In this document: positions 16,515-24,497 of the stretch, piece by piece
Layout of the letters: each line of letters begins with the position of its first letter
Position numbering within the stretch: the stretch's first letter is position 1
Source: Latilactobacillus fragifolii
GTDB lineage: Bacteria; Bacillota; Bacilli; Lactobacillales; Lactobacillaceae
Direction: 5' to 3'
Assembly (NCBI RefSeq): GCF_905332535.1
Contig: NZ_CAJOCF010000008.1
Span: forward strand, 1 to 53,200
DNA: 53,200 nucleotides
The notes under the pieces: model-generated
The model's database searches: none
Told to the model about the DNA's origin: nothing
Seen by the model: only the letters and a program-made list of their open reading frames with translations
Program-made: the position numbers and the translations under genes

Positions 16515-17771
16515 ATGACAAAAACAACTCTTTACCACGGTAGCACACAAAAATTTTCAGAATTTGATTTAAAACATCTAGGCCAAAATGGTACGGCGCA
16601 AGGCGCAGGTATCTATACGACACCGGACCAAGATGTCGCAGCTATGTACGCTCAGCTGACTGATGAGCCTGGTTATATCTATCAAGTTGCCAGTGATTTA
16701 AAAAAACCATTATCGCTAGATCGCATGACTGTTAGTGACCAAGAATTATCAAAGATTATTGATCAACTTCATGAAGAAACCGACCTATTGTCCAACTATG
16801 GGGACGTTGAATATTCTGGGTATTCACTCGTAAAAGATGAAGCACTTGAGCTTTTACGTGAAAACGACAACGATGTTGATCTATTTAATGATTTAGCTTC
16901 AGCAACTGGTGATCCAGAAATAACTGCTGAAACTTTTGAATCTGTTGGCGACTATACGCACATTATCTCGCATGACCAGACACGTTTGAATAGTGATGTC
17001 TATACAATTTTGAATCCAAAGAATGTTGAAATTACAAATATCGAATCTACTAATTATGAAAAAGAAATTCCTGAAGAAATTAACAACTGGCTGCAACAAG
17101 ATTTAGTACCAACACATGGAAAAGGAAATGATAAATTTTATATTTCTCAAGAAGAAGGAAAGCTTATAATCTCAGATGTCTTATCTATGGACGGAGACGT
17201 AAGTTATGACTTAAATAGAAAAGGTATTGAACTTGCAGAAATAGAACAAGAAATTTCACGGCATTTTAAAAACTACAAATCAATCGATAAATTTTATGAC
17301 GACGCTGAGATTTCTACAAAAAACATGACAACTGAAAGGGAAGCAAATAAATTCACGACAATTGATGCAAGGGCAACAATCTATAATGGTGATTTCCATC
17401 AAGAAGTTGAAACGTTAGTTCAAAAGAACTATCAAAACACCACAACTAAGACAAACGAACTTGAACCAGGTATTTATCACGAGACCTTACAGTTTGACGC
17501 TGATGGTCGCCAACGACAATTAACGATGCTTTACGGCGAACAGAATAAAGTGGAACTCGGTATGGACCAGCTATCCGAAAATGGGACCACTACTTTGAAA
17601 ATTGGTGGTGATCAACAGGGTGGCCAGATTATTAGAGACTTATTAGATAGTCCACAGTTGGCTGATAAGGAAGTTACTTTTACGCCGAATGACGCAGTAC
17701 ATTCTGAAATGGATTATCATTCGCCAAACCGAACAAAAAGATCGGTTGACCAATCTATCGGCATAGAATAA
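16515..17771 (+). CDS. ADP-ribosyltransferase-like polyvalent protein
   Basis: 418 residues from ATG at 16515 (AGAAAGGA upstream). The N-terminus reads TTLYHGSTQKFSEFDL, then GAGIYTTPDQDVAAMYA. This YHGS ... F ... G(A)GIYxT ... A..YA pattern is that of the ART-PolyVal type of ADP-ribosyltransferase-like domains found in polyvalent proteins of phages and conjugative elements. The middle (about 195-265) is unassigned. The C-terminal ~115 residues (286-400, starting ATIYNGDFHQEVE) repeat the C-terminal domain of the upstream primase-like protein. Modification of a recipient protein soon after entry is an inference from the family; the catalytic Glu cannot be fixed by eye. Confidence 0.65.
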   Translation: MTKTTLYHGSTQKFSEFDLKHLGQNGTAQGAGIYTTPDQDVAAMYAQLTDEPGYIYQVASDLKKPLSLDRMTVSDQELSKIIDQLHEETDLLSNYGDVEYSGYSLVKDEALELLRENDNDVDLFNDLASATGDPEITAETFESVGDYTHIISHDQTRLNSDVYTILNPKNVEITNIESTNYEKEIPEEINNWLQQDLVPTHGKGNDKFYISQEEGKLIISDVLSMDGDVSYDLNRKGIELAEIEQEISRHFKNYKSIDKFYDDAEISTKNMTTEREANKFTTIDARATIYNGDFHQEVETLVQKNYQNTTTKTNELEPGIYHETLQFDADGRQRQLTMLYGEQNKVELGMDQLSENGTTTLKIGGDQQGGQIIRDLLDSPQLADKEVTFTPNDAVHSEMDYHSPNRTKRSVDQSIGIE

Positions 17772-17777
17772 AACAAA

Positions 17778-17806
17778 AAAGCCCCGGCCTCAACGGTCGG
17801 AGCTTT
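17778..17806 (+). terminator. Weak terminator-like hairpin
   Basis: Stem AAAGCCCCGGCC / GGTCGGAGCTTT with an imperfect match and only a short T run, after the ADP-ribosyltransferase-like gene. Confidence 0.5.
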
Positions 17807-17928
17807 CAAGTATTAGTATTAGCGAACTAATATAAAGAAATTGAATGAAAAAATATATCTTAGGCGTAATTAGTATAATATATAAAGTTAGCTTGAATTG
17901 CAAGCCTAACAGAATAGGAGTTATTAAA

Positions 17929-20016
17929 ATGACTATTTATGGTATTTTAGCGGAAAAGAAAGACGCTGCCACTTATATGGCGGAAGCACTCGGAACCATT
18001 ACCAAAAAGGACTTAAAGAATGGCTATATCGAAGTTAATCAATCTATTTTAGGCGGAAAAGCGGTTATAACATGGCCAGACGGACATGTTGTAGGTTTAG
18101 CGGATATGGCTAGTTATGGGGATCAGTACACAAAATGGGACTTAGCTAATTTACCGTTTTTACCAACGCATTATCGCTTTGAAGTCGCCAAGGAAGGCTA
18201 TAAGCGAAAAAAGTTCAACAATGTTAAGGCAGCGCTCCAAACGGTTGATGAGATTATTATCGCGACTGACGCTGATCGTGAAGGTGAGAATATTGCCTAT
18301 TCAATCCTTATTAAGGCAAGACTTAAATCAAAAATTAAGTGGCGCCTTTGGTACAACAGTTTACAAAAAAGCGAATTCCAACGAGCTTTTAAAAATCTAT
18401 TACCGGCTTCCAAGACATACCCATATTTTGTGGAAGCTCAAACTCGCCAAATAGCCGATTGGAACGTTGGGATTAACTTAACTCAAGCCTATACGCTACA
18501 CTTACAACAAGCCCACTTAAAAGGCACATACACAGCAGGGCGTGTTCAATCACCGGTTTTAGCGGAGGTTGTACGCAACGATCTTGCGATTAAATCCTTT
18601 AAACCGATGCCTTTCTATCAGTTAAAAGGAAACCATCAAATTGATTCCCAACAAGTTATTGAATTTAAACATGATCAAAAATTCGATACTAAGGACGAAT
18701 TAATGCACTTATTAGCCGAAAATAACTTGTCTGAAGATGTTCATAACTTTCAAGTCAAAGAGATCAAAACGGAATTAAAACACAAAATTGCACCAAGATT
18801 ATTCGACCTAGCCGGTATTCAAAGCTATGCAAATAGTCATTGGCAATTTGCTCTCGACAAGACATTAAGTCTAGTTCAATCTCTATATGAAAAGAAGTTG
18901 GTCTCTTATCCACGTACGGCTTGCGAATTTATTACGAATGGTGATTTTAACACTTTAAAATCTAATTTAAGCCAATTAGCGCCAATCGTTGGGGTTGAAT
19001 TATCAGAAATGACCAATCAACTCCCACGACTGCAATATGTTAATGACCAAAAGGTGCAGGAACATTATGCACTGATTCCCTTAAAGCAAGCTAACATTGA
19101 TTTAACCCAACTTTCAGATGATGAAAATAAGGTTTATAAAGCCATCGTTCAACGAACTTTAATGATGTTTATGGCAGACTACGATTATGAAACCACCAAA
19201 GTAACTTTAAAAAACAAACAAGTGACCTTAGCACAATCTGGTATTACGCCTGTTAATCAAGGTTGGCACCGATTTATGAATAGTGATAAACAAGAAAAGG
19301 TCGTGTTACCAAGCTATCAAAAAAAACAAACGGTTGAGGTGACTTTGCGAATTGAAGAAGGGGCTACAAAACCACCTAAGCGCTTAACACCGGCTTCATT
19401 AGGTGGTAAAAACAGTTTAATGGAACGGTTAGGTCTAGGGACCCCAGCGACGCGTTCTAGTATTGTGGAAGGCTTAATTAAACGTGACTATTTAACCGAG
19501 AAGAAAAATCAACTGTTCCCAACGGAAAAAGGCCGGCTATTTTATGATTTAATAAAAGATGATTTACTGGGGTCACCAGAAATGACCGCTAATTGGGAAA
19601 AAGCCCTGTCTAAAATTTCTGAACAAAAAATGACACAAGAGCGCTTCTTAGAACAAAATAGAAACTATATTGAATCAGCTGTCGCCAAGATTAAAAGCCA
19701 ACCTATTTCTAATAAACTAGTCACAGCCGTTAGCCATCAAAATGAGCTAGCGATTGGGACCTGCCCCAAGTGCCAACAGGGGAATGTTGTACTGAAGCCC
19801 AAGCTCGCTAAGTGTGACAATAACAAGTGTGACTTTATCGTTTGGCCAACCATCGCTAAGAAGAAATTAACCACCAATCAAATTAAAACCTTAATTACAA
19901 AAGGTAAAACTCGCTTAATTAAGGGATTTACCAGTAAAAAAGGTAGCAAGTTCGATGCCAGATTAAAACTTGATGCCGATTACCGGGTCACTTTTGATTT
20001 TGAGCACAAAGCATAA
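17929..20016 (+). CDS. topB: DNA topoisomerase III (type IA, conjugation-associated)
   Basis: 695 residues from ATG at 17929, chosen over an upstream ATG because ATAGGAG lies 8 nt before it and the protein then starts MTIYGILAEKKDAA as in the family. Toprim acidic motif ATDADREGENIAYS (about 114-127), active-site tyrosine in SYPRTACEF (about 325-333), and a C-terminal four-Cys zinc ribbon (CPKC ... CDNNKC, about 610-640). Topoisomerase III genes (TraE/TrsI) are regular members of Gram-positive transfer regions and resolve DNA links during transfer. The protein is intact. Confidence 0.93.
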   Translation: MTIYGILAEKKDAATYMAEALGTITKKDLKNGYIEVNQSILGGKAVITWPDGHVVGLADMASYGDQYTKWDLANLPFLPTHYRFEVAKEGYKRKKFNNVKAALQTVDEIIIATDADREGENIAYSILIKARLKSKIKWRLWYNSLQKSEFQRAFKNLLPASKTYPYFVEAQTRQIADWNVGINLTQAYTLHLQQAHLKGTYTAGRVQSPVLAEVVRNDLAIKSFKPMPFYQLKGNHQIDSQQVIEFKHDQKFDTKDELMHLLAENNLSEDVHNFQVKEIKTELKHKIAPRLFDLAGIQSYANSHWQFALDKTLSLVQSLYEKKLVSYPRTACEFITNGDFNTLKSNLSQLAPIVGVELSEMTNQLPRLQYVNDQKVQEHYALIPLKQANIDLTQLSDDENKVYKAIVQRTLMMFMADYDYETTKVTLKNKQVTLAQSGITPVNQGWHRFMNSDKQEKVVLPSYQKKQTVEVTLRIEEGATKPPKRLTPASLGGKNSLMERLGLGTPATRSSIVEGLIKRDYLTEKKNQLFPTEKGRLFYDLIKDDLLGSPEMTANWEKALSKISEQKMTQERFLEQNRNYIESAVAKIKSQPISNKLVTAVSHQNELAIGTCPKCQQGNVVLKPKLAKCDNNKCDFIVWPTIAKKKLTTNQIKTLITKGKTRLIKGFTSKKGSKFDARLKLDADYRVTFDFEHKA

Positions 20017-20046
20017 AAAGCGCTTATCCCTGAGATAGGCGCTTTT
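20016..20046 (+). terminator. Rho-independent terminator
   Basis: Stem AAAAGCGC / GCGCTTTT enclosing a short ATC/GAT pair and followed by T-rich sequence; it starts at the topoisomerase stop codon. Confidence 0.75.
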
Positions 20047-20074
20047 TAAATTTTATTGAAATGAGGAATCTCCA

Positions 20075-20833
20075 GTGAAAAAAACAATGAATCCAATCGT
20101 AAAGACTATTATCATTATCATGTCAATTTTACTACTGTCAGGGCTAGCTTTTGTCAGTTACTTTTATATTCAAAAAGGCAAAGCCTACCTCAATAGTATC
20201 GATTTTGCTTTAAATAAGATAACTAACATCAATCCCAATGTTAGCTTAGCTGATCAGAGTTATGACGGGGCTAGTCAGGCCATGCGGGTGGCCCCCAGAG
20301 GGAACCGAGAGAATAAACCAAACTTTACCGCTGCCGAACTTAAAAACCAAGCTGGCTTAGCCTTATCACCGCTAGATGCCTTAGGTCGAGTGGGAACTGC
20401 GACGGTTACGTTAAGCAAAGCAACTCTTCCTAAAAAACCACAAGAAGCCACTAATTGGCAAGCAACCGGCGACTCCGGTAGTCAAGAACTCCAACATAAT
20501 TACTTAATCAGTCCAATGTTGTATAATAGCGCTAATGACCAACGTAACCAGGTAACAACCACCAAATCTTTACAAAAACCCTATAAAGTGAAGTTTGAAA
20601 AGGGGGTTAAGAATTATCTTGAACGGACAAATCATCATGTTGTTTATCGCGTGACACCCATCTTCAAAGATAATGAGTTATTAGCTAGAGGGCTTCAAAT
20701 CGAAGCGCAATCTGTTGAAGATCAACAGATTAAATTCAATGTCTATATTCTAAATATCCAAGATGATCAACAGATTGACTATCAAACAGGGAGCGTTACA
20801 AAAAATGGCGATCAAGGAGCTAACGCAGCGTAA
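20075..20833 (+). CDS. Membrane-anchored nonspecific-nuclease-fold protein, probably inactive
   Basis: 252 residues, GTG start with GAGGA upstream. Membrane helix at about 12-32. The rest follows the DNA/RNA nonspecific endonuclease (EndA/DNA-entry nuclease) pattern: PNFTAAELKNQ, SPLDALGRVGTATVTLSKATLP, then YLISPMLYNSANDQRNQVT, and the closing VVYRVTPIFKDNELLARGLQIEAQSV and FNVYILNIQ. In active members the central segment carries a catalytic His (R[S/C]HLI or DRGH); here that position is Tyr in QHNYLIS. The metal-ligand-like Asn region is partly kept. A DNA-binding role at the membrane during transfer is inferred. The gene overlaps the BRCT gene. Confidence 0.75.
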   Translation: MKKTMNPIVKTIIIIMSILLLSGLAFVSYFYIQKGKAYLNSIDFALNKITNINPNVSLADQSYDGASQAMRVAPRGNRENKPNFTAAELKNQAGLALSPLDALGRVGTATVTLSKATLPKKPQEATNWQATGDSGSQELQHNYLISPMLYNSANDQRNQVTTTKSLQKPYKVKFEKGVKNYLERTNHHVVYRVTPIFKDNELLARGLQIEAQSVEDQQIKFNVYILNIQDDQQIDYQTGSVTKNGDQGANAA

Positions 20834-21077
20834 AATCATATTTACTGGCACTTTACAAAGTTTAAAACGTAAGGACGCTAAAGCGCTGGCAACAATGTTA
20901 GGTGCTCAAGTTCAACCGAGTATGAACCAAAAGCTTGATTATGTTGTTGTCGGGGCCATTCAAAAGACCTTACTAGATGAAAGTTCAACTAAAAAGTTAA
21001 CTTACGCTAATATTACTGAAAAACAGTTTTTAGAGTGGGCAGCCTATAAGCTAACTAGTTGGTCATATAACAGTTAG
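20805..21077 (+). CDS. BRCT-domain protein
   Basis: 90 residues from ATG at 20805, overlapping the end of the nuclease-fold gene by 29 bases. The whole protein is one BRCT domain: KIIFTGTLQSLKRKDAKALATMLGAQV, then KLDYVVVG and a final FLEWAAYKL containing the conserved Trp. This is the form found at the C terminus of bacterial NAD-dependent DNA ligases, but here it stands alone. BRCT domains bind DNA ends or protein partners; coupling to the nuclease-fold protein suggests the two act together. It closes the transfer region. Confidence 0.82.
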   Translation: MAIKELTQRKIIFTGTLQSLKRKDAKALATMLGAQVQPSMNQKLDYVVVGAIQKTLLDESSTKKLTYANITEKQFLEWAAYKLTSWSYNS

Positions 21078-21187
21078 TACTTCCTTAAAGTCAAACGAAT
21101 ATTAACTACTTTACCTGTTCTGAATAGAAAAATCGGTCTGTTTCGGGGTGCAAGCGGCGGTGGCGGTTGGAGCGCAGCGCCCCCGTT

Positions 21188-21232
21188 AATTAGGGGTGTA
21201 TGACGCAAAAACCACGTCATACACCCCTAATT
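21188..21232. repeat. Perfect 18-bp inverted repeat (large hairpin)
   Basis: Arms AATTAGGGGTGTATGACG (21188-21205) and its exact complement (21215-21232) around a 9-base loop CAAAAACCA. There is no T run, so it is not a standard terminator. Directly upstream (21150-21185) is a G-rich segment with GGCGGTTGGAGCGC, which resembles GGAGGTGGTTGGAGCACG near 23003-23022. Possible roles are a second nick-region element, a single-strand initiation site or a protein-binding cruciform; none is proven. Confidence 0.7.
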
Positions 21233-21255
21233 TAAAACTAACCTTAACCCTAATC

Positions 21256-21301
21256 AAAAAAGCGCTAGAACCCTTGATAACAAGGTTTTTCTAGCGCTTT
21301 T
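21256..21301. terminator. Bidirectional terminator-like hairpin
   Basis: Stem AAAAGCGCTAGA / TCTAGCGCTTTT with an inner pair AACCTTG-like, A-rich on the left and T-rich on the right. It insulates the transfer region from the toxin-antitoxin promoter at 21308. Confidence 0.75.
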
Positions 21302-21307
21302 GTATGG

Positions 21308-21313
21308 TATAAT
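21308..21313 (+). promoter_or_regulatory. Extended -10 promoter of the holin-like toxin RNA
   Basis: TGGTATAAT gives an extended -10 (TGn before TATAAT). It would start a transcript of about 280 nt ending at the hairpin 21573-21602. Confidence 0.65.
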
Positions 21314-21404
21314 AGTTACAAGCAGTAAGTTAATGACGGTGGCTAATCTCCATGAAAGTGGGGTGATGCCTATGGTTAATAAGTGTTACTCCAGAAAGGA
21401 GAAC

Positions 21405-21488
21405 ATGTCTATATATGATGCTCTAATGCTTGCAATTACATTTGCTAGCTTAGTAGTTGAAATATTGAAATTTAACCAAAAAAAATAA
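21405..21488 (+). CDS. Holin-like type I toxin peptide
   Basis: 27 residues starting MSIYDALMLAITFASLVVEI and ending KFNQKK, with GAAAGGAG 7 nt upstream of the ATG at 21405. A SxYDALMLxIxF opening, one membrane helix and a Lys-rich end are typical of the putative holin-like toxins (TxpA/BsrG relatives) of Firmicutes. The gene is embedded in a locus with two convergent extended -10 promoters and a shared terminator, the design of a type I toxin-antitoxin system. It should contribute to plasmid stability. Confidence 0.75.
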   Translation: MSIYDALMLAITFASLVVEILKFNQKK

Positions 21489-21606
21489 CCGTCTCAACTT
21501 TAGCCGGTTGACGATTATTTAGGTTAAACTATTTGATTTAAAACTACGCTACCGTCTTAAACGGACTGCGAGGGAGCTATGTTGTCGCATAGCTCCTTTT
21601 TCTATG
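21489..21606 (-). ncRNA. Candidate antitoxin RNA of the holin-like toxin
   Basis: On the minus strand TGATATAAT (ATTATA at 21612-21617 on the + strand) is an extended -10 promoter pointing toward the toxin gene. An RNA starting near 21606 would be antisense to the 3' end of the toxin message across the hairpin. The 5' leader of the toxin RNA (GACGGT near 21334) is complementary to ACCGTC near 21550, as in loci where leader and tail pair. The left end of the RNA is not defined by sequence. Confidence 0.5.
21573..21602 (+). terminator. Terminator of the toxin transcript
   Basis: Perfect stem GGAGCTATG / CATAGCTCC with loop TTGTCG and six T. Confidence 0.9.
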
Positions 21607-21640
21607 CCTTTATTATATCACGAATTTATTACTTATGATA

Positions 21641-21904
21641 CTAATAGAATTCTCCATTTTCATTGATTTTGCCAGATAAATAGTCGTCGATTTCAAACCT
21701 TTCATTCAACCAGTTAACAGCTTGAGATAAGGTTTGAAAATCTTCTGTGAATGCCTGACCATTTATATTGTCAATAGCAATAAACCGCCCGTTAGCTTGA
21801 ACAATGTATTTACCATATAATATATCACCAACAGTCTGATTTTGATAATTCTCCAATAAGTAACTTGCTTGAGATTGTGTAATTAAGTTAATCATTTTTG
21901 CCAC
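21641..21904 (-). CDS. Unknown protein, third gene of the leftward operon
   Basis: 87 residues, not recognised. Soluble and acidic, with YIVQANGRFIAIDNINGQAFTEDF in the middle, which looks like a small beta-rich domain, and LSQAVNWLNERFEID near the end. It overlaps the upstream gene by 13 bases, so it is co-translated. No signal or membrane segment. Confidence 0.7.
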   Translation of the reverse strand: MAKMINLITQSQASYLLENYQNQTVGDILYGKYIVQANGRFIAIDNINGQAFTEDFQTLSQAVNWLNERFEIDDYLSGKINENGEFY

Positions 21905-22368
21905 TCCTCTCCACGCTCTCTTGTCATTGTGGCAACTTGTGTTTCTTCGTTGACATACGGTAGAATTTCAATCATTGCGCCATAATAAAGCTCGGCACCT
22001 TGTTCCATATCCACAAATTTTATTTCTATCGGAATGCCACTTTTTGTAAAATACTCAATCATAGTTCTAAACTCTGTTTCGCAGTGATATTGACTTGCTA
22101 CGTACTCTAACATTTCGTAAAAGGACTCAACATTATTCGTATAAGACCAACGTCCAGTGCCATCAAAATCTATTGACAATTCATACACGTCTTTTATTGC
22201 ATCTTCAAGCAAGCTTATACTGTTTTCAAAATCAATATAGGTTTCATAATCAACGTAGTTTGCACTCAATGAAACTAGTTTTAAAAAGGTCTGGACCGCA
22301 TAGGCTCCATTGAGTAAAAGTTCTTCGTTAATGACAATCTGTCCTTGTGCTGATGAAATATTAGCCAT
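21892..22368 (-). CDS. Unknown protein, second gene of the leftward operon
   Basis: 158 residues, not recognised. Soluble and strongly acidic, with many Glu, Tyr and Phe; segments such as FENSISLLEDAIKDVYELSIDF and FYEMLEYVASQYHCETEFRTM are helical. Its ATG overlaps the stop of the first gene (22368). Small acidic proteins in plasmid accessory operons can be DNA mimics, but that is only a possibility here. Confidence 0.72.
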   Translation of the reverse strand: MANISSAQGQIVINEELLLNGAYAVQTFLKLVSLSANYVDYETYIDFENSISLLEDAIKDVYELSIDFDGTGRWSYTNNVESFYEMLEYVASQYHCETEFRTMIEYFTKSGIPIEIKFVDMEQGAELYYGAMIEILPYVNEETQVATMTRERGEEWQK

Positions 22369-22784
22369 TATTTTAAAGCCCCGCTTTCTGACGCGCCAGT
22401 ATCGCGTATTTCTTTATACAATTCTAAATATTCAAGGTCAATATGTTTAGCTTTCTGCTCCTGAAATTTAGCGTAGGTCAGCTCAAGTGACTGATATTCT
22501 TCAGCTTTAATCGTGCTTGGTTTTACTTTCATGTCGATACACAATAAAGCTTGCATGAACCATTTAGGATTTTCATCAACTAATGTCTTCAACGTTTTGT
22601 AGTAAGTATTTAGAAGATTTATCGCGATACTTTCTTCAACTAATTCTTCGAATGGTTTACTTAACAATTCTTTATAATGCTTTGTAGGCACACGTGTTTC
22701 TTTGTATAAGAAAGTCATATCTGACATTTCTTGTGCCATTTTAGCCATTGGTAATTTAGTAAAATCGTCATAATGTGTTTTCAT
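22368..22784 (-). CDS. Unknown protein, first gene of the leftward operon
   Basis: 138 residues, not recognised. AAAGGGAG lies upstream of the ATG at 22784. Largely helical and soluble (LLSKPFEELVEESIAINLLNTYYKTL). It leads a three-gene operon (22784 to 21641) in which every junction overlaps, pointing to a working unit. The operon runs opposite to the transfer genes and starts next to the hairpin array at 22845-23022. No clear sigma-A promoter was found upstream. Confidence 0.72.
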   Translation of the reverse strand: MKTHYDDFTKLPMAKMAQEMSDMTFLYKETRVPTKHYKELLSKPFEELVEESIAINLLNTYYKTLKTLVDENPKWFMQALLCIDMKVKPSTIKAEEYQSLELTYAKFQEQKAKHIDLEYLELYKEIRDTGASESGALK

Positions 22785-22844
22785 AGTAACACTCCCTTTT
22801 AATTTTTAAGCTAGCTTACGCTTTCTTAAGAAGCGTGGAATAAA

Positions 22845-23022
22845 AATAAGACAACCTTGCGAAACAGCGTGGAGCACGCGTAGCGCTTGAGGTTGTCTTA
22901 TTTTTTTGGAACGCTAGGTTTTTTCTTTAATGGGGTTCCTGGACACCAGGAACTTCATTTTGGCTTTAAAACAGTCGCTTGCGACTGTTAGGTGTTCGTG
23001 CGGTGGAGGTGGTTGGAGCACG
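22845..23022. repeat. Array of four inverted repeats between divergent units
   Basis: In order: AATAAGACAACCT / AGGTTGTCTTATT (22845-22857 and 22890-22902, a 13-bp perfect stem with a T run to the right and A run to the left); GTTCCTGG-ACA-CCAGGAAC (22935-22953); ACAGTCGC-TT-GCGACTGT (22971-22988); and CGTGC / GCACG (22997-23022) enclosing GGTGGAGGTGGTTG. The first can act as a terminator; the others lack T runs. The cluster lies upstream of the leftward operon and the lipoprotein remnant. Confidence 0.7.
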
Positions 23023-23060
23023 ATAAGCCTAAACAACAAATTACGAAATGAGGATCAACA

Positions 23061-23300
23061 ATGAAATTTAAAAGTTTAACATTATTTGCGCTCTCTTCTC
23101 TTTTAATACTAAGCGGCTGTTCTCAAATTACCTCTAATAAAGCAAATAGTGGCTATTCTGACAAATCTAGGGAATTATAAATCTTTGGCTGACAAAGACT
23201 TTAAAAGCGATTCTAGCGCTTATAAGTATATCGAATACTGCAATCTCAATCTATTCAATTGTGCCGCTACCGCATATTTATCAAACAAGTCTATCAATAC
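23061..23300 (+). pseudogene. Broken lipoprotein gene
   Basis: Starts with ATG at 23061 (GAGGA upstream) and gives a lipoprotein signal with lipobox LSGC at about residues 17-20, but a TAA at 23178-23180 ends it after 39 residues. Sequence after about 23175 continues in a different frame with protein-like character (SLADKDFKSDSSAYKYIEY) until about 23295. This suggests a frameshifted, shortened lipoprotein gene. A deliberately short lipopeptide (for example a pheromone-like precursor) is an alternative. It is followed by a bidirectional terminator. Confidence 0.5.
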
Positions 23301-23338
23301 AAAAAATCCCGTAATCAGCAGTGATTACGAGATTTTTT
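23301..23338. terminator. Bidirectional terminator
   Basis: Stem AAAAAATCCCGTAATC / GATTACGAGATTTTTT, A-rich on the left and T-rich on the right. Confidence 0.85.
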
Positions 23339-23793
23339 CCTTTAATGTATATTGCTAATGTCATCAATCACACAAGTATTTTCATTCGATATCTGCATTA
23401 AAAATTATTGGGTTATATAATTACTTTATAAAATTAGTAACAACCCTTGGTAATTAGCGTTAATCATTATATATTAATACACACTTTTGCAACGAAAAAA
23501 AATAAATGATATGGTAATAGAGTTTAAGGGAGGGATTTTATAGACAGGAGTGGCAAGAAACCATTTTAAGGTAATTAGTAATTTATTACTCGTCCTAATA
23601 AATTGATGGATAACATGCAAGCCATTAAACCATTTTCAAGGGGAGTTTAATTATTGGAAATATTAAAAACTAGTCGTATTAGTGGGTGACATGTGTTAGA
23701 AAGGTAATCTAGCACAAAAACATTGCGCAAAATTATATTGAACAGCCAGCAATTGTGTGCTAAAAACTATAATGATTTTATAGGACGTGTAAA
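23339..23793. other. AT-rich non-coding stretch before the WxL cluster
   Basis: 455 bases without a convincing gene on either strand. Isolated ribosome-binding-like sequences (AAGGGAGG near 23528, AAGGGGAG near 23638) are followed by no open frame of useful length, so this may be decayed coding sequence at the border between the accessory region and the AT-rich WxL cluster. Confidence 0.5.
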
Positions 23794-24204
23794 ATGAATG
23801 GTCAAAATAATTTAATAACATGGTTTAGAGTTAATCAAAGGGTCCTAATAGAGTTAGAAAAAATAACAGCATCTTACTATATCAGTTTTTCATCTTTTGT
23901 TATGATTGATGTTCTCTACAGAAAAGATTATTTAACACCAAAAGAAGTTTCTGAAATTCTAATGATTTCAAAGCCAGCTACTTCTAGAAGATTAAATATT
24001 TTACAATCACATGGCTATGTAAAAAAATTTAGAGGAGACGATGACGATCAAAGGGTTATCAAATTGGCTGTTACAAACAAGGGAAAAGTAATGTATCTAA
24101 AAATTATTAATAGCTTGAAAAAATATATATTACTCACGTGTGAAGACATTCAAAACTTAGAAAAGTTATTATCGGAAGTTAGCCAGCTTATAAATAACGC
24201 CTAA
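23794..24204 (+). CDS. MarR-family transcriptional regulator, copy 1
   Basis: 136 residues. The centre is a winged helix: YLTPKEVSEILMISKPATSRRLNILQSHGYVKKFRGDDDDQRVIKLAVTNKG, with the wing DDDDQR typical of MarR proteins. The flanking N- and C-terminal helices would form the dimer interface. It precedes the WxL cluster and is related to the regulator at 31260 that follows the cluster, so both may control it. The 293 bases downstream (24205-24497) hold no clear gene and probably contain the promoter of the cluster. Confidence 0.85.
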   Translation: MNGQNNLITWFRVNQRVLIELEKITASYYISFSSFVMIDVLYRKDYLTPKEVSEILMISKPATSRRLNILQSHGYVKKFRGDDDDQRVIKLAVTNKGKVMYLKIINSLKKYILLTCEDIQNLEKLLSEVSQLINNA

Positions 24205-24497
24205 CGTATACCTTGTTTTCTTTAGTATTTTATGGTGGAAAGTTTCGCATATACAACTGATTCACACATCAGTTTTTTGGAAATTATTTAAAAATGATAA
24301 CAAGATAAATTTTTACAAACCAATATACAGTAATAACTTATACTATCATGGAAAAATATGGTTAATTGGAAACCAATAATTCCGAAAAAGATTTACTAAT
24401 GATTCTTCAAGTTTAATAGCAAATAGTTTAGTAATTCCAAGTATCGTATTATTCTCCTTAAAGTTCTTAAAGTAAATATTATGAAAGAGTGATAAAA

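Noticed and set aside
20284-20760. Active DNA-entry nuclease
   Set aside because: The fold signature is clear, but the catalytic His position reads Tyr, so it is reported as a probable pseudo-enzyme.
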